Shown here piece by piece: positions 44,987 through 56,366 of a stretch of DNA of 64,000 nucleotides. A model generated the notes under the pieces. It was not told the origin of the DNA. It worked only from the letters and a program-made list of their open reading frames with translations, and made no database searches. The stretch covers positions 15,293,238 through 15,357,237 of the forward strand of contig NC_083646.1 in assembly GCF_963576545.1 (NCBI RefSeq). Direction: 5' to 3'. The first letter of the stretch is position 1; each line of letters starts with the position of its first letter. Made by a program: the position numbers and the translations under genes. This DNA is from Limanda limanda. Lineage: Eukaryota > Chordata > Actinopteri > Pleuronectiformes > Pleuronectidae.

Positions 44987-45462
44987 TGCAGCTATCGGGT
45001 GTTTTAGTCCAGTGATGAGCGATGGTTTCCAGTGTCGCACTCAAAACAAATCGTTGCAGGAGAGCCAGCTGCAGCCGGAAGTGCTTCCTCCAGCAGAGCG
45101 ATGTGTTTCCGGTGTAGAGAAACAGCGCGGTGAATTCAACGAGCTGTCGGCTGTGTGACCCACCTGACAGCCTCCCCCCGGGCTCATTCAACACGACCGC
45201 GGGTCCCGTCGCTAACCAGACGGATAACGTAAAGCTCGTAAGTTAAAGTTTCCATTATATTCACGAGGAAAATAGTGTCGGGAAGAGGCTTTGACGTTAG
45301 CATGCTATGTTAGCTAGCTACAACTTCACTCACTCACTCTGCTACGGAACATAAACAAAGTTCGTTTTGGTTCAGCAGATGTTTTTCAACTGAGGTTTTA
45401 GAGTCTGAACTTTCTGTTGCTGTTGTTAAAGCTCTGGATGTTGTGTCCGCAGGTTTACAGGG
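44987..45462. promoter_or_regulatory. Divergent promoter, brd9 / trip13
   Basis: 476 bp between opposed start codons. It has an ETS/GABP-type CCGGAAGTG at 45075-45083 and a TTTCCGG near 45102, is CpG-rich around 45040-45210, and has no obvious TATA box. A probable trip13 non-coding exon ends at gctc|gtaagt near 45238. It is spliced to an acceptor (gtccgcag) near 45451, 12 bp before the trip13 ATG. The same head-to-head arrangement exists in human. Confidence 0.7.
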
Positions 45463-48400
45463 ATGGAGGAGGACAGGATGGAGGTGGGGAACCAGAAACA
45501 AGACATCCATGTGGAGGTCCATGTTAGATCTGACAGGTGGGTGAGCTCAGGTGGTTTAACCTGGACCCTGAACCAGGAGCCCCTGGCCGGGACTGTACCA
45601 TTAGATGGGTCTCTAGATTGTTAGAAATATACTTCGCTGTTTAACAGTATCTGCTATAACTAAGGCTGGACCCTATAGCCAAAATATTATATCAGTCAAT
45701 GTCATTTTCACGATAAATGTCACATTATTAGACGAGTGAATAATGTTATTAAAGAAGTCTGATTCCTGCTCCTCAATGAAGGTTTGGGTTTTAATATTTT
45801 CTTTAAGAGCAGGTAATGACAAACACTTTAAAGGTTCAGTGTGTAAGATTTAGGTGTAAAGGGACCTATAGGCAGAAATTTAATATAAAATGCACACTAG
45901 TGATGTTTTCATTAGTGTGTTTCAACTAAATTGTATGAATTGTTGTTTTATTTAACCTAGAATGGCCCTTTCGTATCTAAATACCTTATATTTTCATCTG
46001 GAGCAGGTCCTCTCTACGGAGGCCGACATGTTCTTTTTACAGTAGTGAAGAGTGCAGACTGGACAAATTAAACACATTTTTTAGTTTTTACTACAACTGA
46101 AGTCTGTAATGGAAAGATACTTAACTTCTTAGTTTAGGCTTACAGCAGACATTTCCCTCTAGGGTACGGCTTGACATAAACTTTATGGTGCACCCACTTT
46201 CTAGCATGTGAGCCTATTGTCTATTCATGTCTTCCAGAAGTTGATCCTGAGGTCACCTGAATTCTATATAGTGACCTTTGCTCTGTGGTTGGACTGTGAT
46301 TGTCCTTTGTTCAAAGACCCAGCTGACTGACACAACAACCTAACCATACATGATACTATTCCCTCTCCAACAAATTTAGGATGCCGCCTATACCACACAC
46401 CTTTACAGACAATGTGTTCTAGACACAGAACAATACATTCAACCCCCCGCGTGGTTTCTGGTAACACAGAGACACTAAAATATGAGCACAGACGCTTCAC
46501 TTTTCATCTCACTTGCAACCTCCACCTTGCCAGGGTGATCCTTTCTGCAGAAAGCTTTTACAAATAAACTAGCTGCAACAAGCGGCAACATGCAGCTTCA
46601 CCACTAAATTCACTGGGTTTGCACAATGCATAATCATTATAATGATGGTTTGATCTAGTTTAAGATCTCAGTTGTTTTGGTCTCTATTGTGGTCATTGGA
46701 TTTAAAGTTAGTGATTCACAAATAAACATCAGACAAGGTTTTAATAATCTGCCACAAGTGTTTTATTGTTAACAAAAAAACTTTTAATAACTCATTTAAT
46801 GATTGATTGTTCAGCAAATAAAGGTCACAATGTTGTGGAAAAGACCCCCCATTGTGTCCTGAAGCCAAAGTTAAACAGTGAAACTTAAATTAAGCTTTAC
46901 TTTTTATTTCATTCAAAGGGGTCGTCAGTTATCTAAAGTTTTTCCCATAAATTTAGTCTCAAACAACTGATCGATTGGTCAACCAATCATGTTGTCAGAT
47001 GAAATGTTGAACGCGCCATTTAAACTCAGGGTCAATCAGGATCCCCTCAGGAGGGGAACCCTGTACTGATCAAACCACAGATCCCACCACTGCAGAAAAG
47101 ACATACTTGCTGTTAGTCAGTTAGAATGAGATGCACTGATATGCTGTATATAATGTAGTCAAAGAATGTCCTGTAAGATTCTTACACAGAAGATCTCTGT
47201 TGCATGTTGTCATATGTTTCTGTTGTTGTTCATTTTTCAGCACAGCTAAACTGTCTGAGGTGAAGATACATGTTCTGGCTCTACTGAATCGCCACAGCAT
47301 GGTTTTTGGAAACTACAGATGGAAGGAGTTTGATGAAGACTTTCTCAGGAAACATGTGGAGTCTGTGTCTATAGTTGATATCGAGGATATGGCAACACAG
47401 GTCTGTTATTTGGGTTCTCTTGCCAGTATTTTTTTAAAATTTTTAAAATTAATAAAGAAATAATAAAGAAATGCTTTGCACTTGTTAATATTTATTCTTT
47501 TATTTGTTTTCAACTCTGTTTCCTCACTCAGCCCCTTGATTTGACAAGCTGCTCTGTCTCTATTCACGTCTTCATTCTGAATGAGGATGGACCCAGCACC
47601 CTCAGTTTGGAAGAAGATGAAGAGCTTTCAGCAGCAAATCACTGGCTGTTGCCTGCAGGTAACGAACAACACTGAAGGATCGTGTATGGAATGGAACGGC
47701 ATGCTGGGAAAATCTTGCTTTACAGATTGTTTACAACAAAATATTTTTAACCAAATACTTCTGTCTCAAGTACAACCCTGTGAAGCTTGAGCAAGAGCCT
47801 GAGGTAAAACCTGACTACAGCCCTGTTACTGTGTCATGGAAACCTAGTGATATAAATATATATATTTAAATATATAAAGGGGGAGTAAAGCATAAATGTA
47901 ACAGCAAGGTTATGATAATAATGATAAACCAGGCCTATTTTCACTTTAATTATTATAATTTGCGTCTTATATTCATCTCACTCTTGTGTTGCTTAAAATA
48001 CCCCTTTTACCTTTGGCTGATTAAAATGCAATAATATGGGACTATTTATCTGGATATTCCTTTGAATAACTGTTTCTGTTACAGCTGAATTCCATGGGAT
48101 TTGGGAGAGCCTGGTATATGACAGTGGAGTCAAAACCCAGGTAATTAGACGTATACTCAACTGTGTATTGTACAAGCTAAGAGACAAAGTAAATGATTGC
48201 ATGATTTTCTCATACAATTACATACATACTCTACCGACACTTTCTCATACACTTCTTTCAGCTCCTGGATTATGTCACAACAACAATTTACTTCTCAGAC
48301 AAAAATGTCAATAGCAACCTGATTTCATGGAACCGCGTTGTTCTGCTCCACGGTAATTTACTTGTAACAGTCATGTTTATTGAGGTCTTGTGAAAGATGA

Positions 48401-50352
48401 GGCGTTTAAATTAATAGATTTTCCCTTTTGTGTTTGGTCGTATCCAGGACCCCCGGGCACAGGGAAAACGTCACTATGCAAAGCTCTTGCCCAGAAGCTG
48501 TCAATCAGACTGTCAAGTCGGTAAGGTCGTTATTTAAATGAACCCGCTTCAGCCGTTAATACACCTGCTCTTTACAGTTTAACATGCACTCCTCTCCCCT
48601 GCAGGTATTCTTACGGCCAATTTGTGGAGATAAACAGCCACAGTTTATTCTCAAAGTGGTTCTCAGAGGTACACCTTTTTTTGAGTGTTTAAATATGATG
48701 TAATAATCAAAGGATCTTCGAGATTAAACTGATAATATTTTGGTTGTTTATCATGCGTCTTTGTTGCAGAGCGGTAAGCTGGTCACAAAGATGTTTCAAA
48801 AGATCCAACAACTGATCGATGACAAAGAGGCTCTGGTGTTTGTTCTGATAGATGAGGTAAAAATCCAATTGTTTGAAACCATCTTGAAACTGGAACTAGT
48901 TTAATCTGAACCTCAGATAATAACGTATTTATAGCATGACAATTTATTTGCTCCCATATTCACTAGAAAATATGATTAGTCCTAAAATGTTAGTTATTTC
49001 TTGTCCAGGAATGTTTTTGCTGTGACTGAGGCTGTTCCTCCATTGAACCTACTTGATTGAGAATAGGTGGAGAGTTTGACGGCAGCAAGAAACGCCAGCC
49101 AGGCTGGAACCGAGCCCTCTGACGCCATTCGAGTGGTCAATTCTGTCCTCACTCAGCTGGACCAGATCAAGCGGTAAGAAAGCAAAGCATACACATGATA
49201 TTCAAATCTCTTTCCTATTCATTTTTGTTTGAATTGATTACTTTGTGTTGACCTTTGGGCTCATATTTCAGACATTCCAACGTTGTGATCTTGACGACCT
49301 CCAACGTGACAGAAAAGATTGACTTGGCATTTGTGGACAGAGCTGACATCAAGCAGTACATTGGACCCCCGTCCGAGAAGGGCATCTACAACATCTACCT
49401 CTCGTGCCTAGAAGAGCTGATGAAGGTAATAAGTTTACTCTCATTCGTCTTTTTGTCATGTTGTGCTCCTATCAAGTTACGTACATCCATGTGCAATTGG
49501 GAGATTCAGGTTTCCAAGTTAAAAACAAAGCATCACAATGACTCCGATTCAGAAAACATCAAATACAAAATACATTAAAATGAGTATCACCAAAATACTA
49601 TCTTTTTATGTATTCAAATACAAACTCCTGAGAAATTTGTAACAAAGTGCATTCTGCTTACACACTCAACCTCATTCAAAGATTAAGGTGAAATGCAAGT
49701 GTGAAGTTTAATGGGTTCAGGTACAAAACATTCACTTAAATAAACGCATCACAACAAAATAGCGCTGTTAAGCTTTATTTTAATCAGGCTGCAGAAAACA
49801 ATGCAGAAGCAAAAGGTTTGATTAAATAGCGTGAGTTTGTGTCTGTGCCTCATGATGTGAATGTATGCAGTGCCAGATCATCTACCCCCGGCAGCAGCTG
49901 TTTACCATGTTTGAGCTTGAGACGATGGGGTTTGCTAAGAGCGAGGTGTCTGAACACAGCCTGAACCTGAGGAACTTGGCTCTGTGAGTACAACCTCACT
50001 TAATGCAATAGCACCCAATTATCTGTCTTGTGCTGAGTACATCCAGTGACAGTGAGAAGTGAACCAGCCAGAGGCTACCGTTTTGTTTTTCTTTTCATTT
50101 CCAGAAAAAGCAAAGGTTTGAGCGGAAGAGCACTGAGGAAGTTACCATTTCTGGCCCATGCACTGTTTGTGAGGGTAAGTATTTGATTTTCTCCGAAAGA
50201 GTGCTCGTGTGAAACAGAGTCCGATCGTTTTTTAATGCAGTTTTATTTGCCCGCAGTCACCGACAGTGACTCTCGAGAGGTTTCTAGAGGCTATGGACCA
50301 AGCGGTGGATAAACAGATGGAGGAAAAAGCTAATCTGGTCAATGGGTTCTGA
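45463..50352 (+). CDS. trip13: AAA+ ATPase TRIP13 (pachytene checkpoint protein 2 homolog)
   Basis: Hexameric AAA+ remodeller that, with p31comet, opens HORMA-domain proteins such as MAD2 and HORMADs in spindle-checkpoint silencing and meiosis. Coding exons: 45463-45536, 47241-47400, 47532-47658, 48085-48140, 48262-48352, 48448-48520, 48605-48668, 48770-48856, 49067-49173, 49272-49425, 49871-49983, 50105-50174, 50257-50352; 423 residues (human 432), frame kept. The N-terminal domain ([18 protein letters not shown]) leads into the ATPase domain: Walker [10 protein letters not shown] at about residue 170, pore segment FSKWFSESGKLV, Walker B VFVLIDE, sensor 1 VVILTTSN, arginine-finger region [12 protein letters not shown], and C-terminal [16 protein letters not shown] with the sensor-2 arginine. 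All core residues are present, so the enzyme should be active. Neighbours are as in human. Confidence 0.97.
45829..46560. repeat. Teleost MITE-like element in trip13 intron 1, probably with an insertion
   Basis: Starts with a terminal motif, aaaggttcagtgtgtaagat, followed by agggacctataggcagaaat, then taacctagaatggccctttc and acagtagtgaagagtgcaga. This is the internal order of a widespread short non-autonomous teleost element. The far-end motif (caacctccacc near 46516) lies several hundred bp beyond where it is expected. This suggests a nested insertion or decay. Confidence 0.5.
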
Positions 50353-53050
50353 AACTCATTACATCGCCTAAAGGCTGGCACATGATTGTTCATGAGCTCA
50401 GGATCCCATGCCCTGTTTGTCTGCAGTTCTGAAAAACTAGAACCTTTGTGTCTGTTTATTGAGCTGCATTCATTCATTTGACATCACTGTGTTAAATATA
50501 TTAAAGAGTAACATTATTTAACAAATGTTATACGTAACTAGTCTTTATCCGGGTAATTTTGTTGGTGCTAGTACTTTAGAAGAGTGATATGAAATGTTTC
50601 ATGTCAGTTTCAGTAAAGGCGGTTTGACAGTTTGGATCAACATGGAGCACCTGATCCCTGAATTTCTTATGTGACAATAATTGTTAACTCTTTTCTCAAT
50701 TGCCAAATCGTTTGATGTTTTTATGCTTTAACTGTAACAGTGCCTGTAGCAGTGAGTTTCTCAGTAACGTTAGTGAATGGATATTGACTCAGTCTGCAGA
50801 TGGTTTTGTATGAGATATCCCACTGAAAAAGCAGCTTGTCAGACAGAAGTGACTGGTGGGTCAGAGGCCTCAGTGGACAGTAAAACATCAGAAATACAGA
50901 AAGTATTTTTTTCATTTGGATAAAAGTTTCTGTGCAGGACACCATTGTCTGTTTAATAATGTTAACTGTCTGTTCGCCGTGTTTTGTCTTTCCTATACTG
51001 TTCATGTCTTTTTAAAAAGAGCTGTTTCTCTTTGACCAAAGTTCAAAGAAAATGTTGATTGTTTTTCGTTTCAGTTCTATATTTATGTTAACAACAAATC
51101 TTCTTTAAACTCCAGCCTCATAGGCATATTACAACTTTATTTTGTATATAACATTGTAATAAACAACACTGTTTATACTTTGTGTGTGCTCTGTTTGAAA
51201 CGCATGCAGTTTGGAGATTTTAACAAAGCCCTTGGGCCACCACCTGGGGGCGCACAGATGCTTTTGTAGTTTCACACATAGTCAGTTTTTTATACAGTGT
51301 ATTTTATGAGACACATGACGATCACATTATGAGCAGGGCCTGACAATGCTCACAGAAAAAACTGATTGAAGATGCACTGGAGCTCATCACATGTAACGGG
51401 AGGATAATTTTATCTCCATCTTGCCCAGTAAAACCAAAAAATATCACAAATGAAGAATGAAAGTGTGCAAATTGAGAACTTTTGCATCAAACACCATGTA
51501 GTTCCTTTATGAGGAAGAACCCCTGCATGGAGACCGAAAGAGTTTTAAGTTTATAATGTCTGCAAGTGTGTGTTTGGAGATTGTTGCCATCTATTTTCCC
51601 CTAAAGACAAATATTGCAGTTGGATGATCCAGTTTTGAAATGTATGGGTCATATGCAGAGTTTACAAGAGCAGATCAGTGGCTCCATTGTTCGTATGAAC
51701 ATGTTTTGCATTCTGTGAATGCTCTGCTGCTTTGCATGTCAGCTGTCGGCTTTAGACAATGTGCCCTTTGTTTGTTGTTGGGCAACAGCTTTTCTTTTTG
51801 CACTCCACCACTTCAAAGGTGGATTCCGTCGGCTGTTTCCTGAATGTGAAAGAAAAGCAAACATTAAGTTCATCTCTATTCTCACACTTTATTCAGGTGT
51901 AATCACATCTCTGTCACTTGTAAAAACCACCTCTGTTGGGTGGTTCGTTGAGCACATTTCACATGAAAATCTTTAAGAGAATGATTTCACTGGCAGCAGG
52001 CTATCATTAAGATCAAATGAAAGATTTATACTCATTAATTTTAAAGTGCTGGGTTTTACAGAAATCCCAGAAGGGATATCCCCTCTCACATAAATCCATG
52101 ATTTAATTGTGCTTGTGAATTATCCCTTTAATGCCACAGTATCTTTTACGCCTAATTGTTTGACGCCCACAATTACCATTAGGCAATGAAGTTTTCAGTG
52201 CGGGATGTGTCACACAAGAAAGTTCTCCTCTGATCTGATCGATGATCACAAAGTGGAGAGAGAGGGGAAGAGAAAATGGCAGATGGAGAAAAGTCAAGTT
52301 GTAGAAACGGGGATTGTAAATAAAACCATAATTGCTCTGTCTGGAGGCCTTTGTTTTCTTTTCGACTGTAGTGGCTCCAAAAGCAGGCAGCTGTGAAGAG
52401 GCAATCAAGACGGAGAGAGGAGAGAAGTCAAAAGCCGTATTGTTACAGGGGTTTTTATCATCGTTTCAAGCTGTTTGAAAATGTCAGAAATGTCCAAACA
52501 AAACAAAAGCCTGATGTTTATCCTCACAACTGTTGTTCAGGTACATGGCTGAAAGCAATGGAATATGACTGCATGTGCCAACGGTGATTCACACGGGGAG
52601 GGGATTCATTTACACACAGACTTACAGGTACTTTAACAGGAAACTTATAAGAGCTGCACACAAAGACCATGGAAACTACCACTCTGAGTATAGAAGTTGC
52701 TAGGATTTCTAAGTGAGATACAGCCATTATTGACACAAGTATTACAAACACCCTGCATTTTTGTTGCCAGTGTATTGGTGCTGTATGCTCTGCAGAAATA
52801 AGATTGAAATCATTAACGTTAAGCTGTCAGGGCTTCTCAGTTCTACATCTGCGTGACGGCCTTTGATGATAAACCAGGACTTTTATCCAAGTGCACGTCT
52901 CCCTTTTTGAAGGCAGCTCTCCGCTCCCAGTCTAAACTATCCTGTCAGGAACTGCATGAAAAGTCGCTTCTGCTTTGAGTTCAGACGTTTTCTGCGTCCC
53001 ATATGTTTGTCATCCATTTTAAAGCTGGATGTTGGAGAGAGCAGCAGAGG

Positions 53051-53073
53051 CAGAGAGAGAGAGAGAGAGAGAG
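53051..53073. repeat. (GA)n microsatellite
   Basis: About eleven uninterrupted GA units between trip13 and nkd2. Confidence 0.9.
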
Positions 53074-54882
53074 TTAGGGCCGTACCTAGTGAAGAAGAGG
53101 CAGAATCCAGAGAGCCAGGGCCACATAGAGAAATTGTATTAATTAGGCATGGTGAGAGGGATCAAAAGCAACTGCCATCAGTAGGCAATGCAAATTAGGG
53201 GCTCGCTGTCAGCCATGGAGTGTGATCTGAGACTCCTGTGTCTGCGTGGAGTCAAATGGCAGACAAATTGACAGGAGGAGTTATAAACCTGCTCTCCGCA
53301 TTCATCAGGATACGGTTGTGAAACTGGGACACTGACACGTACAGTAGGCCCACCACTCTGAAAGAAAATAAGATGTTCTTCCAGGGGCCCGGATAATCCA
53401 TTTCTCTCATGTTTAGCCAGGCAGAGCTCCACTATTAGAGGTAATAAAGAATAAAGATGGGCTGTAATTTCTAACATGACAGCAGCAAGTGATTGAGCGA
53501 GTGAGCGATTGGCACCAGGCGAATAATAACAGTTTGGGCCTCGATAAAATGCAGAGATCAAAGTAGCATCTGTTCTGGTTTCCAGTACAGTCTGCAGGAG
53601 CTGTGTGTTTACAAAACAGCAACATCACATTCATATTTTCACACTAAGCTAACGGTTGTGTAAGTAGATGAATATTCATAGGAGTTGGCCTGGGTCCCGC
53701 AGCCAGGTTCTGTTGTTAGACCCTGCCAAAGGAAACAAACTATAAAACTGCTGAAGAGCTTGTGATCGCCGGTGAGTTCAAGTACACGCTGTTCTTCCCA
53801 GTTCTGTTTTATAAACACATGCTTTATCTCCAGTATGTGTGAATCTGTGTGTAACATTCACACAGTCAGTTACTTAATGTTGTCACCTACTAGCTCCTGG
53901 TGTGTTTATCGGTACACACACAAGAAATGATGCGGAAACATATATCTTTAAATCAACAGCATCTGGCATGAGTGATGTTGCTTTTATTCTGTTTCTATGT
54001 GATTATATGTGGAGATAGATTTATTTACCATCAAACAATTTAATAACTAATAAGCCTTTACCGGTTGGTGTTTAGTTTGAATGAGAGAAACTTGAGGAAA
54101 AAAAGGTGTCTGCAAACTAATGATTAATAAAATAATGAACGTGTCTTAAGGATAAATGTGTATCTGCTGGAAAAACCATAAATGGAGTTGAAAGTTGCAC
54201 CGACAGAGGACGCGGTTTTACATTCAACTAGACCCGAGCTGCCAAACCAGTATTCATAATACAACCTCGATGGAACCGGAAAACAAATGGATTTTCAAAA
54301 TAATGGTCATTAAAAAAAAAAGCATGAAATGAAAACTTCAGTTGTACAGGAAGTTAAAAATATACTGGTTCCATTGGACTAGGTTTAAATAGAATACAGA
54401 CTAAAGGAGAATTAACCAACACAAAATTAATTGCAAAAAAATCTATAATCTAAAAATCCATCACTATGGTTAGGTAGATTAATGACGAAATGGATCTAAT
54501 ACATGGTAATTATAGTAACATAAAAAGTCACATAGGAACTAAAAATAGTCATGAAAGATAATTTGTTTAACCTACAATATGGGCATACATTCCCTGTTTC
54601 AAACTGAGCCTGTACTGGAGTGCACTTAAATCCTACTATTTCATTTATAATCACTTTATTATTCCATAAATATGCCTCCATCACACCTCTCCCCACATTC
54701 TGACTGGTTTTATTGCTCATTAGCTGGTTGCAGAAGTGTCATAAATCAGGTGTTTTATTTTTCTTCATAAGAACTGAACCGGAAGTTCCCTCCATGTTAT
54801 GCGCGTCTTTACGCACGAATCCTCCGTGTGCCGCGGATCGGAGCGCGTCAATGTTCAGTCGGACTGAAGTGAAGTCCGGGGG

Positions 54883-54914
54883 TACACACACACACACACA
54901 CGCTCACACGCACA
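54883..54914. repeat. (CA)n microsatellite in the nkd2 5' region
   Basis: Interrupted CA tract about 210 bp before the nkd2 start codon, likely within the 5'UTR or core promoter. Confidence 0.9.
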
Positions 54915-55121
54915 GATCCCTGTTTCACACACGTATCTCTTCTCTGCACGGAGACAACTGATGCTTCAATGAAGAGGAGATTGAACGACCCGCCTCTGGA
55001 TGAAGTTGGAGATTTTTTCGTGCCAAACAAACACAATGTGACCATGTTGATCCAGTGACTGCTTCATCCGCGTCCGATTTCGGAGTATACCTTCATCGAG
55101 CCCGGGAAGAGAGACTTCAAC

Positions 55122-55486
55122 ATGGGCAAACTTCAGTCCAAACACGGTAAGAGAGGATGAGGCTGGAATCACTCAACGATGCACATTTAAAAATATTGTA
55201 TTATGCTCTCTAACATTAACATTTGTCTGTTCTGCATCTGTTCCCTGACGGTTTGGATCTGAAGCGTGTAAGCGCAGAGAAAACCCTGAAGGTGAGGATC
55301 GATCATTCGTAATGATGAAGGTCAATAGATGATGATAAAGTAACTGATTTGATTTGAGGCTGATGGATGCGGTTTTATTTCTCTTCTATCTCAGGAGACA
55401 GTTTTGTTGTGAACGCCTTCCTGCGCAAGGGGATGGAGGAGTGTGAGAGGTACAACGCGACGGATCACAAGCTGAAGAACATGCAG
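55122..55486 (+). CDS. nkd2: Naked cuticle homolog 2, first three coding exons only
   Basis: Dishevelled-binding antagonist of canonical Wnt signalling. NKD2 is also N-myristoylated and linked to delivery of TGF-alpha vesicles to the plasma membrane. Coding exons 55122-55146, 55265-55291 (a 27-nt microexon) and 55395-55486 encode 48 in-frame residues. The start MGKLQSKHACKRRENPEGD is nearly identical to human NKD2 (MGKLQSKH, RRESPEGDSF) and has the myristoylation glycine at position 2. The third exon reads FVVNAFLRKGMEECERYNAT and ends in KLKNMQ. The EF-hand (expected motif QEWTFTLYDFDN) and the His-rich tail are not in the remaining 8.5 kb, so the gene continues beyond the right edge. NKD1 has a different context; the position after trip13 fits NKD2. 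Confidence 0.92.
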
Positions 55487-56232
55487 GTATCAGGCCATTT
55501 CTTCACATTTGTTTTTCTTCTTCATACAGATTAACACAACAAGCAAAATGAAATGACATAGTTCCTTTACCGATTTTTGAGACTTTGTGGGAACTAATTA
55601 TAACACAAAGAAAAACATGAAATCTAGTCAATTATTTGTGATAATATCTAAATCCTGTGCTTCTTAAATCATCGAATCTGGACTTGTTAAAGTGCCTGTA
55701 AATGCTGATGCTCTTGCATGGTTTTTTATGAGTAGCATGAACAAAACTCATCATGTGTGTGTGTCTGTGTGTGGTTGTGGGGGGACAAAAAGCAAGTCCC
55801 CTTTAAGGTTAAGGTTAGAGTAAAGATTAGGCAAGTAGTAACTCTGGTTAAGATAGAGTAAGTCTCCAGGAAATCAATATGAGTCAATGTAATGTTCTCT
55901 GAAGTCATGAAGACATGGTGTGTGTGCACGTGTGTGTTTATTTGTTGATAGGACGAATCTGTCAAGCACTTCAAAGTGGTCTTGCTGAGGCTGTTACATT
56001 CCCTTTACCTTTTTTCCTGAAAGATGAGCCGCAGAGCTTCTGGACTTGAAGGCGAAAGAAACTGTATTCACGCTCATGTGTGACGACACGCTGGTGTCTC
56101 TGCTCGGTTGTGAGCTGATGTTCTTTCTGTCATGTCTGGCTCCGGCACAACACTGCAGCGGTTATTCCCCTGCCAGCATCACTGGATGGGTTATGACAGC
56201 CATGAGCCCTGTGTGTGAAGTGGCTTGGCCAA

Positions 56233-56366
<134 letters not shown>

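Larger units (their letters stand above)
50353..55121. other. trip13 3'UTR and intergenic region before nkd2
   Basis: Candidate trip13 polyadenylation signals are ATTAAA at 50500-50505 and AATAAA at 51158-51163. A (GA)n tract lies at 53051-53073 and a (CA)n tract at 54883-54914. The region 54770-55121 is GC-richer and should be the nkd2 promoter and 5'UTR. I see no further coding exons; the open frames present are short and unsupported. Confidence 0.6.

Noticed and set aside
55950..55985. Possible nkd2 exon after an 'atag' acceptor (frame DESVKHFK)
   Set aside because: It does not match NKD family sequence after KLKNMQ and soon reaches a stop.
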